DNA of 64,000 bases, taken from Codonopsis lanceolata (Eukaryota; Streptophyta; Magnoliopsida; Asterales; Campanulaceae). The stretch's first letter is position 1. Every line of letters starts with the position of its first letter. The position numbers were made by a program, and so were the translations under genes. Shown here in pieces: positions 1 through 10,869 of the stretch. Under the pieces are notes generated by a model. It did no database searches, was not told where the DNA came from, and worked only from the letters and a program-made list of their open reading frames with translations. Where the stretch lies: assembly GCA_013146195.2 (NCBI GenBank), contig CM028381.1:92617671-92681670 (forward strand), written 5' to 3'.

Positions 1-950
1 TCTTATTATTCTCTTCATTGAGCTCTTCATAGTTCTTTGTATATTTTTTTTCATATATTGATGATGAAATCCAGAGAGAGAGATAGAGAGAAATTCCAAC
101 CACTTTGAATCAAAATATCATTTTAGAGCTCCTCGAAAAGTAATGACATTCACTAATATATTTGCTCATCACAAACTAGAAATCGAAATTTGAGATTTAA
201 AAGATAAGAATGGAGATGGTTAGAGACAGAGGTAGATTGCCTAATCACGATTACTAAAAAGCCAATTATCACATATACATACCTTCACGTCCACCCATAG
301 AAACTTATTCAATTCATATTTAGGAATCAGAAAAGCCTAGATTCATTGATTTGTTGCTGGGAACTAATCAATGGAGTTATTGAGATTATGATATTGAAGA
401 TGAAATTAAGAGGAAGAGAAGAGAAAGAGACAACTAGAATAATCTTAGGAATGGATTGATGGGGCTAAAGGTGGAAATAACCTCCCCCTGGTGGGTCGGG
501 TATGTATTGCTCCCATAACAACCAAATGAAGCAATTTTCTCCCCTCAACTAGCACGTTTTCTTTCATTGAACCTTCTGTGTAAGCACTTCAGTTTGTCAA
601 TGTCCATCTAAGATTCATGTGACCATTTCTAGGTAATTTTTTTTTAATCATAATGCCATTTTACTATTTCAATTTATTATCTTACCCTTGACCATATGTA
701 ATTATTATATTTTTGTGGGTAATATACAAATAACCCCTCAACATTAAAAGGGCATTATGTTAAAAGAATACCCAAGTATGAATGCATGAGTCTCACGTGG
801 GCATTTTTAGTTAATTCAAATGGCAATGCCTAAAGAAAAGTTGTAAGTAAACAAATACAGATGATGGCAATACATTGCTTCAATTAGTAGCTGAGGGGCA
901 ATTCATATTTAACCCATAGTTAAAGAGGGTTATTTGTAATTCACCTAGAA
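1..950. other. AT-rich stretch without a recognisable gene
   Basis: No reading frame of interest is present. There are short GA-rich runs near 75-90 and 400-430. Between about 717 and 945 two short segments reading roughly TACAAATAACCC occur in inverted orientation, which could be the ends of a small non-autonomous transposon, but the match is too short to call one. Confidence 0.5.
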
Positions 951-988
951 CACACACACACACACATATACATACATACATACATACA

Positions 989-1036
<48 letters not shown>
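951..1036. repeat. compound microsatellite (CA)n-(CATA)n-(TA)n
   Basis: A short CA run passes into many CATA repeats and then into TA repeats without interruption. The Tyr/Ile and Cys/Met runs seen when it is translated come from the repeat and do not indicate a protein. Confidence 0.97.
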
Positions 1037-1066
1037 ACCAATCGATGCGGCAATTACGCACATTCG

Positions 1067-1087
1067 GAGAGAGAGAGAGAGAGAGAG
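1067..1087. repeat. (GA)n microsatellite
   Basis: About ten uninterrupted GA dinucleotides, directly downstream of the CATA/TA microsatellite. Confidence 0.9.
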
Positions 1088-1139
1088 TGATTGGTTTAGT
1101 CGGAGATTGAAAGAGGATTTGACTGAGAGGTTAAAGCTA

Positions 1140-4107
1140 ATGGAGAAGAAATGCAAGACAAAGGACTAATACTTCTTCTCTCTTTGATTTTGTACTCATT
1201 GATCCTAAGGAAAACAAACTCTATGCTATTTGAGGTCAATGAGTACACATACTTGCTTTGTGTGACTTTTAACTTGTGATTTGAGCATGTGAACTTGTTG
1301 GGAGCACATGTAGGATGACTTCTATGATTGTTGAAGTATATTGTTACTCTTCATCTTGTGTTTCTAGGATTGTGAGCATGATAGAAGTCATGTTTACATG
1401 TTATTTGGGTTTATTATGGAAGTATGCCTATGTCTGGGGCTTTGCAGGTGTGAACTTACTAGATATCTTGAGTAGGGTCATTTAATTGAAATTATGTGAT
1501 TTATAAAATGGGTATAAGACTATGATAAATATTTATGGATTTTAAAGTTTGGGAACCAAGCCCGAATGACTTTGAGAATTTGTTATAAATTGGAATGGTG
1601 CATTAATTTGGGGATTTATGAAATGTGTAATTAATGAAATGAAGTATTAAGACTCAATGGAGTCATTATAGGTTCAATATGATGTTAATGAGCCTTAGAT
1701 TGAAATCCTACGATGATCGGGTTTGGTTGGTTATAATTATGAGTACCCGAGCATCTCGAATCGTGTCCAATTGCGACACCCACGATATAGAGGCTTATTT
1801 GGGATTTATTTAGAGCGTGCCCGTTAGAGCACAGAGCATTAGAGACCAACCTATGATCTCGAATATTTTTAAGAAATGATTATTTGAATGAGATCTCTTT
1901 TAGGGAATTTGGTCACGTGTACATGGAAACACTTGCGGGTTTTGGACTATGGGGTAGTCTTGTCATTCATGAGAATGGTTTTGGGGATGTCAATTATGTA
2001 CGACAGTTAGGACTATGGTTGAGTTTGGTATGCTTTTATGCATAGACTAACACTAAGTCTTGAATTATGGTTGTTCTTAGACTAAATAATAGTCTTGGTT
2101 TAATCTCGAGTAGAGGACTATAATAGACCTCACATTATGATTTATTAAGCTTATATGCTACTCTTGATTGGGTGATGACTTGAGGATTATGAGTACATCA
2201 ATATGTGGGTCTTGGACGAAACTTATAGGTTAGTTGGATTTGTTAAGTACGTGCAAATATGTGCATTGTTCAATTGGTGTGTAGAGCTTTACGACCTACT
2301 TGATTTGATGAGTCCGCCCTTGTCGGACTTGGTTCTTGTTTGAGCATGCCAGTAAATATCTACTTGTGCATTGCATATAAGTCCAGCTGGCATTATTTTG
2401 ATTGATTTTTCGGTCAGGGTGGGACGATACATCGCCTATACGAATCGTAAGATTCGTATTCGCTATGGATGCCGCACCTGGGACCTCACACACCCCTCCA
2501 TTGTTGGCCGCAATGGGGAAGTAGCCCCTTTGCCGTATCAATACGTGCCGCACTGGCTTGCTATTTAAATCAATTAGGTTCTCGGTACGAGTCGATGTAA
2601 TCATAGAGCATCGATGGCACGAACCAGTTTAACATTGTGTAATGCAGGAGCAACACAACGAAAATAGTTGGGTATCTTCTCTATCCCTTATGTGGTTACT
2701 ACGAGCACTTATATGAAAATGATGTGCTATATGGTTTACGAAGTTTATGTTACTTGATGACTTAATACAGGTTTATTGTTGGTACACTATTAAGATGCCA
2801 TGATTTTATACATGCTTATGCATTATGCCATGCCATGCCATACAGTTGCATTTAGTAGCTTACTGGGTCATTATGACTCATTTCGTGTGTTCGCCTATAC
2901 GAATCGTAAGATTCATATTCGCTATGGATGCCGCACCTGGGACCTCACACACCCCTCCATTATTGGCCGCAATGGGGAAGTAGCCCCTTTGCCGTATCAA
3001 TACGTGCCGCACTGGCTTGCTATTTAAATCAAGTAGGTTCTCGGTACGAGTCGATGTAATCACAGAGCATCGATGGCACGAACCAGTTTAACATTGTGTA
3101 ATGCAGGAGCAACACAACGACAATAGTTGGGTATCTTCTCTATCCCTTATGTGGTTACTACGAGCACTTATATGAAAATAATGTGATATATGGTTTACGA
3201 AGTTTATGTTACTTGATGACTTAATACAGATTTATTGTTGGTACACTATTAAGATGCCAAGATTTTATACATGCTTATGCATTATGCCACGCCATGCCAT
3301 ACAGTTGCATTTAGTAGCTTACTGGGTCATTATGACTCATTTCGTGTGTTTGTTTTCCTTAGTTCGTGCAGTGAGCTCGTTAGTACATGTTGCGGTTGTG
3401 GACTAGTGATTTCTAGCAGGTGGTCTTCCCGGCGATAGCTTGGATTTATTATTGCATTTATTCATCTTGTGAGATACGGATGTAAAGTTATGTAAACTTT
3501 ACTTGGGTAGTTATGTTAGTATTTTATTATCGTATTATTTTGAGAGCCGAATTGTTTGGTCGAGCTGTTGTATTTTTTTGAAGTTATTATGTCGTCTTCC
3601 CGAGCAAGGTTTTAGCTCGCGTATACTAGTATTATGTTATGGTCGTTTCTATCTTCGACAACTTTAGTTGTGAGATCTTGGTTTAGTTGTTTAGCATTTG
3701 AAATATTATTCTTGTAGTCGAATTGTCCCTCCGGCATGTTATAGCCGTTGAGTGGTTGTTTATCAGGTTGGGTTCTTGTTGGTTTGCCGGTCGTTGGTTG
3801 CCGATGGTTTGTTGCCCGTACGCAATGTTGCGTCATGCGCGTCGTAGATTTTTCGAGAGATGGTTGTCTCTCAACCTCGCGTTCCTTGGTTTAGGATTAA
3901 AGGCTTGGGTTCCACTTATGATTTGCTTTCGCAGATTTTAGTTTTGTTATTCTGCTTTTCCGTTACGGCTTTACATTCCCGTTTCGAGCTTATTGGCTCA
4001 ACTTTTGACTCGTACCATTATGCTTAGCAGGTGCTTGTCCGTCTTCTAGCTTGTCTTGACGGCACGACCTTGGGATTCCACATTGGAGTCCGGGTCGGGT
4101 CATTACA
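1140..4107 (+). mobile_element. LTR-like, possibly solo LTR of a Ty3/gypsy element (start not resolved)
   Basis: This stretch has no coding capacity and ends in GGGTCGGGTCATTACA, a type of 3' terminus I associate with plant chromovirus (Tekay/Del-like) LTRs. It carries moderately GC-richer blocks, for example the region around 3720-4100, that contrast with the AT-rich flanks. No primer binding site follows the end at 4107; a palindromic satellite begins at once, so if this is an LTR it is solo or truncated. The 5' boundary was not found. Assignment rests on the terminus and general look, so it is tentative. Confidence 0.4.
2432..3349. repeat. 459-bp direct tandem duplication, two copies
   Basis: Copy 1 is 2432-2890 and copy 2 is 2891-3349, joined head to tail. 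Both begin TCGCCTATACGAATCGTAAG and end in TTCGTGTG plus one or two bases. Differences are scattered single bases (for example CGTATT versus CATATT near the start, CCATTG versus CCATTA), so the duplication is fairly recent. It lies inside the LTR-like stretch. Confidence 0.9.
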
Positions 4108-4596
4108 CCAAATGCAATATCCATTGCATTATCACATAAATCAAATGCAATATCCATTACATCACAATGTTAGATGCGATATCCATCGCATTATCACAAC
4201 ACCAAATGCAATATCCATTGCATTATCACATAATCAGATGCAATATCTATTGCATCACAACACTAGATGGGATATCCATCGCATTATCACAAAACCAAAT
4301 GCAATATCCATTGCATTATCACATAATCAGATGCAATATTCATTGCATCACAACACTAGATGTGATATTCATCACATTATCACAACACTAAATGCAATAT
4401 CCATTGCATTATTACAGAATCAGATGCAATATCCATTGTATCACAATGCTAGATACGATATCTATCGCATTATCACAACACCAAATGCAATATCCATTGC
4501 ATTATCACAGAATCAGATGCAATATCATTGCATCACAATGCTAGATGTGATATCCATCGCATTATCACAACACCAAATGCAATATCCATTGTATCT
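4108..4596. repeat. palindromic satellite, block 1 (93-bp higher-order unit)
   Basis: Sixteen units each carry an imperfect palindrome of the form ATGCAAT-ATCC-ATTGCAT. Unit starts are at 4112, 4145, 4174, 4206, 4238, 4267, 4299, 4331, 4360, 4392, 4424, 4453, 4485, 4517, 4545 and 4577. Spacing follows 32-32-29 bp, so three subunits make a 93-bp higher-order repeat. The first subunit is usually preceded by CACCA or similar, the second by ATCAG, the third by CTAG. The third subunit uses a CpG-bearing version (ATGCGAT with ATCGCAT). Because 93 is a multiple of three, one frame stays open for about 189 codons with a 31-residue period; I regard this as a by-product. Confidence 0.95.
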
Positions 4597-5020
4597 CTAA
4601 CAGAGAAACTTAACTGCAAATAACCGATGTAATATTCATTGTTTCACGATCAAGGAAATTATACACATATATCTGATACAATATCCATTACGTTGTCACT
4701 AAACTAACACGAAAATCCGATGCAATATCCATTGCATCTAACAGAGAAACTTAACTGCAAATAACCGATGTAATATTCATTGTTTCACGATCAAGGAAAT
4801 TATACACATATATCTGATACAATATCCATTACGTTGTCACGAAACTAACACGAAAATCCGATGCAATATCCATTGCATCTCTAACAAAGAAAGTGTATGC
4901 AAATATCCGATGCAATATTAATTGCATCACTTTCTAGATTACCGCAACCCCAGATGCAATATACATTACATCACTTGAGAAAGACATTGATTTAGAATGC
5001 AATATTCATTGCAAATTAAG
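4597..5020. repeat. palindromic satellite, block 2 (141-bp unit and degenerate tail)
   Basis: Two copies of a roughly 141-bp unit, 4597-4737 and 4738-4880, each begin CTAACAGAGAAACTT and hold three palindromes of the same family (near 4626, 4674 and 4720 in copy 1) separated by unrelated spacer. Further single palindromes follow near 4909, 4950 and 4997. Spacer sequence and spacing differ from block 1, so the palindrome has been amplified in two different contexts. Confidence 0.9.
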
Positions 5021-7338
5021 CGAGAATTAATTCATCTTTTATAAACACACCGTACTTTTTGGCTATTGGGTGAGAAGGCTGAGGTTATCGCTTTATCGGT
5101 GTTCACTCGAAACTTCGGCCATAAACGTAGGAGGTATGATGTATATATTTTGGTTTCTAGTATCTGATGGGTTTTTCAGTGAAGAAATTCAATGGGGGTC
5201 TCACGTTTCTTTTTCTTGACTTGATAAGAAAAATATCATGGTTTTGGCAAAGAATGTAAGGATGGCTTTCAAAAACCGGGCCCATAGGACGAGATAACAC
5301 GGAGGTTAATCAACAAGATCTGATGGAACTTAGAGAAATTGGCGCGATGCCAAAGCCAAATAAAGGACAGAAATTGGTAGACAACCAGTCTAGCATCAAA
5401 AGGAAAGCAGGGGCAAAGTGTATCCGAAACCATCTACCTGGCTTGTAGAAATCATGAGGGACCGTGAAGTAGTGTACCAACTCTACAATATGTTATGTGT
5501 GATAACCTTGGATTCAGATTTAGGCATAATAAGTGATCTTTGTCATCCAATCCTAAGAAGTGCTTGCCCAATAAGGCTGAGGCAGAACTTTCTTGGTCGA
5601 TATGTGTTTCCAAAATGCCTCTTTTTATACTAAGTCCAAGAATAATTTTTCTTATCTTGCTCGTAGCGGGACTCAGATTTTTCAAATATTTCCTAACCAG
5701 GGCATCTTCTGTTATGACCAGTAATTCATGGCTCAGGGAACATGGGATAGGAGATTGCATGGACAAAACTCATGAGTTTGGTGAGAAAAGCCCCAAGGTG
5801 ACTCAATCAATAAATTTTTCAAGATGAGATAGAGAGCCCCTAGTATATTCAATCAATACGTTCTTACAGATATGAATGGAGAATAACCCCAGAAGTGGAT
5901 GGATGGAAAGCCCCTAGGTGGACTTTTCTCTTCTTTTCCTTCTTCTTCTTTTTTTTTCCTTTTTTTTTTCTTTTTGAAGAGAAAAACAAAGGCATAGGAT
6001 ATGAGGATGACTCTACTTAACAAGAAAGCTGGAATTCAGAGTTCATCTTATTGTTGAGTATCACCAGGTTGGTGGGTTATGGACCCTGCTTGGTAATTAT
6101 CTTTTGATATTTTTATGTGTTTTAGCAAGGAGTTCATCTTTGACTCAGATCACGTTATAACGGATTGAAGCAGAGCTGTTGATCGCGACTGGTTCAGGGT
6201 GAAGTTTTTTTTTTGGATGGATTGGTTTTGAGGTTAGAAGGTCTCTTCATGGAATTGGTTTATGTTTTAAAAAGCGATCAATAATTTGATCGTTGGTTGG
6301 CTTTTCAGGCTGTGGATTCTAGACGGAAAATTGGCTTTTGGTTTTGAGTATGGTAGGCTTTTTGGTTTTGACTTTGCGTATAGGTTGGGCTTTGGGGTAT
6401 AGCTAGCCCTTCGATCCATATCTAAAAAGTGTTGATTTCCCCCGAGAAGTCCCAAATTAGTTTGTGTAAGGGAGAGATGGATAAATGATGGGACTTTGCT
6501 CCAAAGAGAATTTTTTTTTTCTTTTTTTTTCTTCTCGTTTTTTTTTTTCTTTTTTTTTCGGAGCATCATCATAGCAGTTGGGGAATGTTATCTCTCCTTT
6601 TAGGACAAAGGATAATCATTCTTGGTGGATATAAAAAGGCGATACAACCCCGGTTTTGGAAAGCTAGATCATATGTATAATTGTTTCGCTGGGGATATTG
6701 GTAGGTCTTAGTTTCGGTAGGGATTTTGGCACTTGGTTGACTTAAAAAGGGTTTCAGGTTTTTGGAGGGGTTTTTGTGTTTATGGTAGGTAGCCCTAGTA
6801 CGTTACTAACAGCTCGGCCGCAATGGGTCGAAAGTGATTCCGATCAAGACGACTTGTTTGCTTTGGATTTCACATGTTCTTAATAGTTTGTGGGTCCATA
6901 TTTTCCTGGATGACTCATTACCAACTCGTGTAGATGTAGGTGTTTTTAAGTGAGTTAATATATCATCCCCAAGAAGGAAACCTCTCCGAGGATACTCGGA
7001 AATAGGTGATCTCTAAAGAAAAATATATGTTTGAAGAAAATTTACGAAAACTATCGCTGAGTGAAAAAAAGTTACTTCCTAAAGATTTTTATTTGGCAAG
7101 AGGAAATTCAAAGGTAAAAGGGGATTTTTGGAGGTGTATACAAAAGGATATTCTAGGGTTTTATGAGTCTCAAAGTCTTCCCTTGTCTTCCCCTGAGTGA
7201 CCAACTTTTTGTACTGTGTCCTATCCGAGTTCTTTCTCAGGCGACGCCGGACCACTGCTCAGTGTGTTACTTTGTAAAATCTTTCTTCTCTGAAGATGGA
7301 TGGATGACCATATAGGGTAGAGTAGCATCATTTTTCTC
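5021..7338. other. no recognisable gene; poly-T tracts and possible degraded element interior
   Basis: Short open frames occur on both strands (for example minus-strand 5452-5766) but none resembles a family I know. Poly-pyrimidine tracts lie at about 5936-5974 and 6510-6560; their translation gives lysine-rich strings of no meaning. Because a minus-strand Ogre/Tat-type gag lies immediately to the right, this stretch could be the decayed downstream part of that element, but I see no protease or reverse transcriptase motif. Confidence 0.4.
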
Positions 7339-7341
7339 AAA

Positions 7342-7599
7342 CTAGTCTAGTGGGCTGACCTCTTCATGGAATTTGATCATGTTGACTTTTGGATGGGGCT
7401 TCTCAATAACCTGGCCATCAATAAGATCTTGGATGGCACTTTTGAGCTTATAACACTTATCGGTGGGGTGGCCACTGCTACAATGGTACTCGCAATACTG
7501 AGAGTGGTTCCATGTGTTTGATAGCTGGTTCGGAGGTTTGTAATTCTCCATTGGCTTCAGGACCCCTTGTGTCATTAAACCTTGTAATATTAGGGACAT
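7342..7599 (-). pseudogene. Ogre/Tat-type gag fragment, zinc-knuckle region
   Basis: The minus-strand frame contains YCEYHCSSGHPTDKCYKLK followed by a stretch reading roughly AIQDLIDGQVI. This is the C-terminal zinc-knuckle-like region of gag in plant Ty3/gypsy Ogre/Tat elements, where the CEYH...GH...C box is followed by a conserved K-Q-x-I-Q-D-L-I-D helix. The frame is separated by stops and a shift from the upstream gag domain at 7783-8505, so the gene is broken. Gag packages the element RNA into particles. No protease or RT could be followed downstream (lower coordinates). Confidence 0.75.
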
Positions 7600-7782
7600 T
7601 GGGGCATATAATTCAACGTAATACCTTCTATTTCCTTTGTAAGGTCCTATGAAGCTTTTGTTAGTATCACTGCTTCCTTCAACAGAATTGGTGGACTTAT
7701 CTATCTGATATGACTACGACAAATTAGTCTACTTACCACTTGGAATTCTTTCAACAACATTGACTTCTTTCGTAGATTCTTC

Positions 7783-8505
7783 CTACGATTCAGAGTAGTA
7801 GAATGAACTTGGAGGTGTAACAATTTCTAGGAACCCTGTACGTATTTCTTCATCAATACAATTTCCTATTTCAACAATGGCATTGAAATCACTGTAGGGA
7901 AGATACCTCATGCGTTCCAGATAAATTGGCTGGAGGTTTTTTATAAACAACTGGGCTGATTCAGTTGGATCGGGTCTGTCCAGTGTTTGGGAAACTTTCC
8001 TCTTCCATCTGGCTACAAAGTCTGCAAAGGTTTCCTTTTCCTTTTGGGTGCATGCCTCAAGTTCTCTTTTATTCTCAGAGCTACTGTTGTCTTTGTATCT
8101 CTTTTGGTATTCTTCGGCCATTTGATCCCAAGTAGCAACCGTATTGTTATCTGTTAACATGATCCATCGTTTAGCAGCCCCTACCAAGGTCAGATAAAAG
8201 TTGGAATCTATAGTATCAAAGCTAGCTCCCTTTGACTGCATAGCAGTAGAGTAAGATTTTAAATGGGAGATAGGGCATAGCAGTAGAGTAATATTTATTA
8301 TGATTAGTCTTGTTTCATTGCACAATGCTGCATGATCAATGTTTCTCAATAGCATTACTGGAACATCAATTTTAAGTGTCAATCCATAGCCTGGCAACCC
8401 TGAACACTTTATACTATTCAAAAACTCTCTAGATTGAATGTCTTCAAACAAATTTGATTTTTTTCCGACATGCAAATAGAATCTGAACTCAAATAAGTTC
8501 TTCAT
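7783..8505 (-). pseudogene. Ogre/Tat-type retrotransposon gag domain
   Basis: The 240-codon minus-strand frame carries the capsid-like gag domain. Recognisable blocks are LVGAAKRWIM and TWDQMAEEYQKRY near residues 105-135, KEKETFADFVARWK around 155-168, and a C-terminal segment ending GNCIDEEIRTG. These match the order W-x-x-L, F-x-x-x-Y, ESF-x-x-Y-x-x-RW and the IGxxIxxGIRxG box of plant Tat/Ogre gag. The N-terminal part (first 90 residues or so) does not look like gag and probably results from a frameshift. With the zinc-knuckle piece at 7342-7599 it forms one decayed gag gene. Confidence 0.8.
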
Positions 8506-8559
8506 TTTGAATGATTACTTTTATTAAATTATATTTGTATTTTATGAATGAAGGAATTT

Positions 8560-9330
8560 CTGATAAGAAAATAAGCTAAAATCAAAATAACGAAATTATT
8601 TTTACCGTTAACTATTATTTTTGTTCCGTAAATTATTTTGATCTTACTAACTTGCATTATATTTTTTGTTTTATTGACTTCGTAACTATTATTTTTGTTT
8701 TATTTTTAAGAATTAGTTTTACGAAATACTTTTTTTCCATAAATTATTTTTATTATTTTACTAACCTTAGTTTAAATTGTTTTTGTTTTATTGACTCTGT
8801 AACTATTATTTTTCTTTCATCAAGTATTTTTATTTTACAAACGTATTTTTGTTTTATATAATTATTAATAGGAATTTGTTTAAACTTTTCTTCCGTAAAT
8901 TATTTTTATAATTTTACTAACCTCAGTTTAAATTATTTTTTTATTGACTCCGTAACTATTATTTTTATTCCATCAAATAATTTTATTTTACTAATGTATG
9001 TTTGTTTTACATAACTATTTTTAAGAATTTGTTTTAAACTTTTGTTTCATAAATTATTTTTATTATTTTAGTAACCTCAGTTTAAATTGTATTTGTTTTA
9101 TTGACTCTGTAACTATTATTTTTGTTCCATCAAATACTTTTATTTTACTAATGTATTTTTGTTTTACATATATAATTTTAACAATTTGTTTTAAAATTTT
9201 GTTCCGTAAATTATTTTATTTTACTAACATACGCATTAAATTATTTTTAGTTTTTTTTCTGTAACTTTTATTTTAATAGTGACGTGTTCCATAAATTATT
9301 CTTTATTTAAATAACCTCTTATATTTTTAT
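8560..9330. repeat. AT-rich tandem repeat, about 155-bp period
   Basis: The segment reading GACTCCGTAACTATTATTTT recurs with small changes at about 8676, 8793, 8946 and 9103 and in shortened form near 9255, followed each time by TTTTATTTTACTAA and TTCCGTAAATTATTTTTAT blocks. Spacings of 117, 153 and 157 bp show a degenerate tandem array. It is about 80 percent A/T and has no coding potential. Confidence 0.75.
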
Positions 9331-9339
9331 TTTCTTAAT

Positions 9340-9850
9340 CCGGAACTATTATTTTTGTTTTTAGTTACTATTTTTTTATGTTTGAAGAGAGAAAAATGTT
9401 TAAATATAATTAAAAGAGGAAATGGTGGTGATGAGAGAAAAAATAGGGAGGAGACGGGAGAAAAAAAGAGAAAGAGAGAAAATAGGAAGATGATAGGAGA
9501 GAGAAACACTGAAATGATAACTGAAAAGTGACGTGTAATAGTGACGTGTTTCATAAATTATTTCTGTAACTTTTATTTTAATAGTGACGTGTTTCATAAA
9601 TTTTTTTTTTATTTTACTAACCTCTTATATTTTTATTTTTTTGACTCCGGAACTATTATTTTTGTTTTAGTTACTATTTTTTATGTTGAAAGAGTAAAAA
9701 ATGTTTAAACATAATTAAAAGAGAGGAAATGGTAGTGATGAGAGAAAATAGGAAGGAGACGAGAGAAAGAGAGAAAATAGAAAGAGAGAAAGGATAAGAG
9801 TGAGAAAAAGTGGAATGATAACTCAAAAGTTAATAATTCAAAAGTGAGAT
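9340..9850. repeat. duplicated AT-rich plus GA-rich block, offset about 307 bp
   Basis: The sequence CCGGAACTATTATTTTTG at about 9340 returns at about 9647, each followed by a GTTACTATTTTT segment, AATGTTTAAA, a gag-unlike GAGGAAATGG block and a GA-rich tract. The two copies differ by small indels. This continues the tandem array to the left. Confidence 0.7.
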
Positions 9851-9875
9851 TATTGAGGAAAAAATGTATTCTTGC

Positions 9876-9879
<4 letters not shown>

Positions 9880-9923
<44 letters not shown>
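9880..9923. repeat. (AT)n microsatellite
   Basis: Uninterrupted AT dinucleotides over about 44 bp. Confidence 0.97.
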
Positions 9924-9925
<2 letters not shown>

Positions 9926-10169
9926 GACCTTCTATTTACAAGCCTCCCTAAGACTCCATATTAATGCTTGAGTGTTTACTGTAAAATCGTTTTATAAATC
10001 TTAATTATTTAAACGAAATTCATTCACTCATAACTAAATCTACCAATACACAACAAATCAGATAAATATGATCTACTCTGAAATACCTAGACAAACTCAT
10101 TCTCAATCATTAGTTCATAACCCATTTTCAAGTTTATCTTGTAGTACATGAAAAAAATTGGCATTAGTC

Positions 10170-10560
10170 AAATACGGTCATTTGACCCGATTGATGAACA
10201 TATATAACCTTTGACCATAAATCATTTAGTCGACCACTGGTTGACCAGATAAACCAGTTGGTCGGCCAAGTGGTTTTACACTGGTTTATTGATAAACCAG
10301 TTGTCGACTTGGTCGACCAGATAAACTAGTTAGTTGACCAAGTGGTTTTATACTGGTTTATTGATAAACCAGTTGTCGACCAAGTGGTTTACACTGGTTT
10401 ATCAATAAACCACTGTAAACCACTTGGTCAACCAAATGGTCGGTCTGTCGATCATACTTTCGACCAGTGATTTCGGATGTTAAGGGGATGTATTTTTACT
10501 GGTTTACCGATAAACCAGTCGTGGTTTATTAGTGATTTATCAATAAACCAGTCCATAAAA
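10170..10560. repeat. hairpin-rich array built on CTGGTTTAT/ATAAACCAG
   Basis: The near-perfect palindrome CTGGTTTATTGATAAACCAG occurs at 10281-10300 and 10353-10372, with variants at 10393-10412 and 10499-10518. Between copies sit GGTCGACCA and CCAAGTGGTTTTA modules in direct orientation with about 72-bp spacing for the first two. The array ends in further partial copies (GATTTATCAATAAACCAG near 10530-10550). No coding capacity; it may be the remains of a fold-back or MITE-type element. Confidence 0.75.
10378..10429. repeat. 52-bp hairpin with 25-bp arms
   Basis: Left arm 10378-10402 (starts GACCAAGTGG) and right arm 10405-10429 (ends CCACTTGGTC) are complementary at 24 of 25 positions with a 2-base loop. 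It is the longest of the palindromes in the surrounding array. Confidence 0.9.
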
Positions 10561-10734
10561 GAATATTTTTTTTTTTAAGTAAGGCTACAAATAACCAAGT
10601 CATCTTTGACTTGACCATTTTTATAAATACTTCACATGAAAATGTAAACTTTAATGGTAGCCAAAGGGTGGACTTTTTCCTAAGATATACAATAATTACT
10701 AGGTATGGTTATGACTTATGTAATTCATGTTAAA

Positions 10735-10780
10735 GGTGGTCTCCTGTAAGACGGTCTTACGAATCCTTATTTTTAAGACG
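10735..10780. repeat. short palindrome GTAAGACGGTCTTAC
   Basis: GTAAGAC and GTCTTAC arms flank a single base in a GGTCTCCTGTAAGACGGTCTTACGA context. Similar palindromes are common at the ends of small non-autonomous elements in plants; no partner end was identified. Confidence 0.4.
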
Positions 10781-10869
10781 GATCTATTCAAGTTAAATGG
10801 AACAAAATTCAGAAGTCTCAATGCAACCCCTTAGTTTTTGAAAATATTACTGCACCACCCCTCATGTTT

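Noticed and set aside
941..1156. 71-codon minus-strand frame with Tyr/Ile and Cys/Met runs
   Set aside because: It is the translation of the CATA/TA microsatellite and neighbouring GA repeat.
2296..3063. Two nearly identical frames on each strand around 2.3-3.06 kb
   Set aside because: They are the same non-coding sequence duplicated in tandem; both strands are open by chance and no protein motif is seen.
4031..4600. 189-codon repetitive protein
   Set aside because: The frame follows the 93-bp repeat of the palindromic satellite; there is no gene signal around it.
4108..5020. CRISPR-like array
   Set aside because: Regular spacing and palindromic repeats recall CRISPR, but units are almost contiguous, spacers are themselves repeated, and the context is a plant genome.
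6267..6572. Lysine-rich minus-strand protein
   Set aside because: Its start is a poly-T tract read in reverse and the remainder has no recognisable family features.
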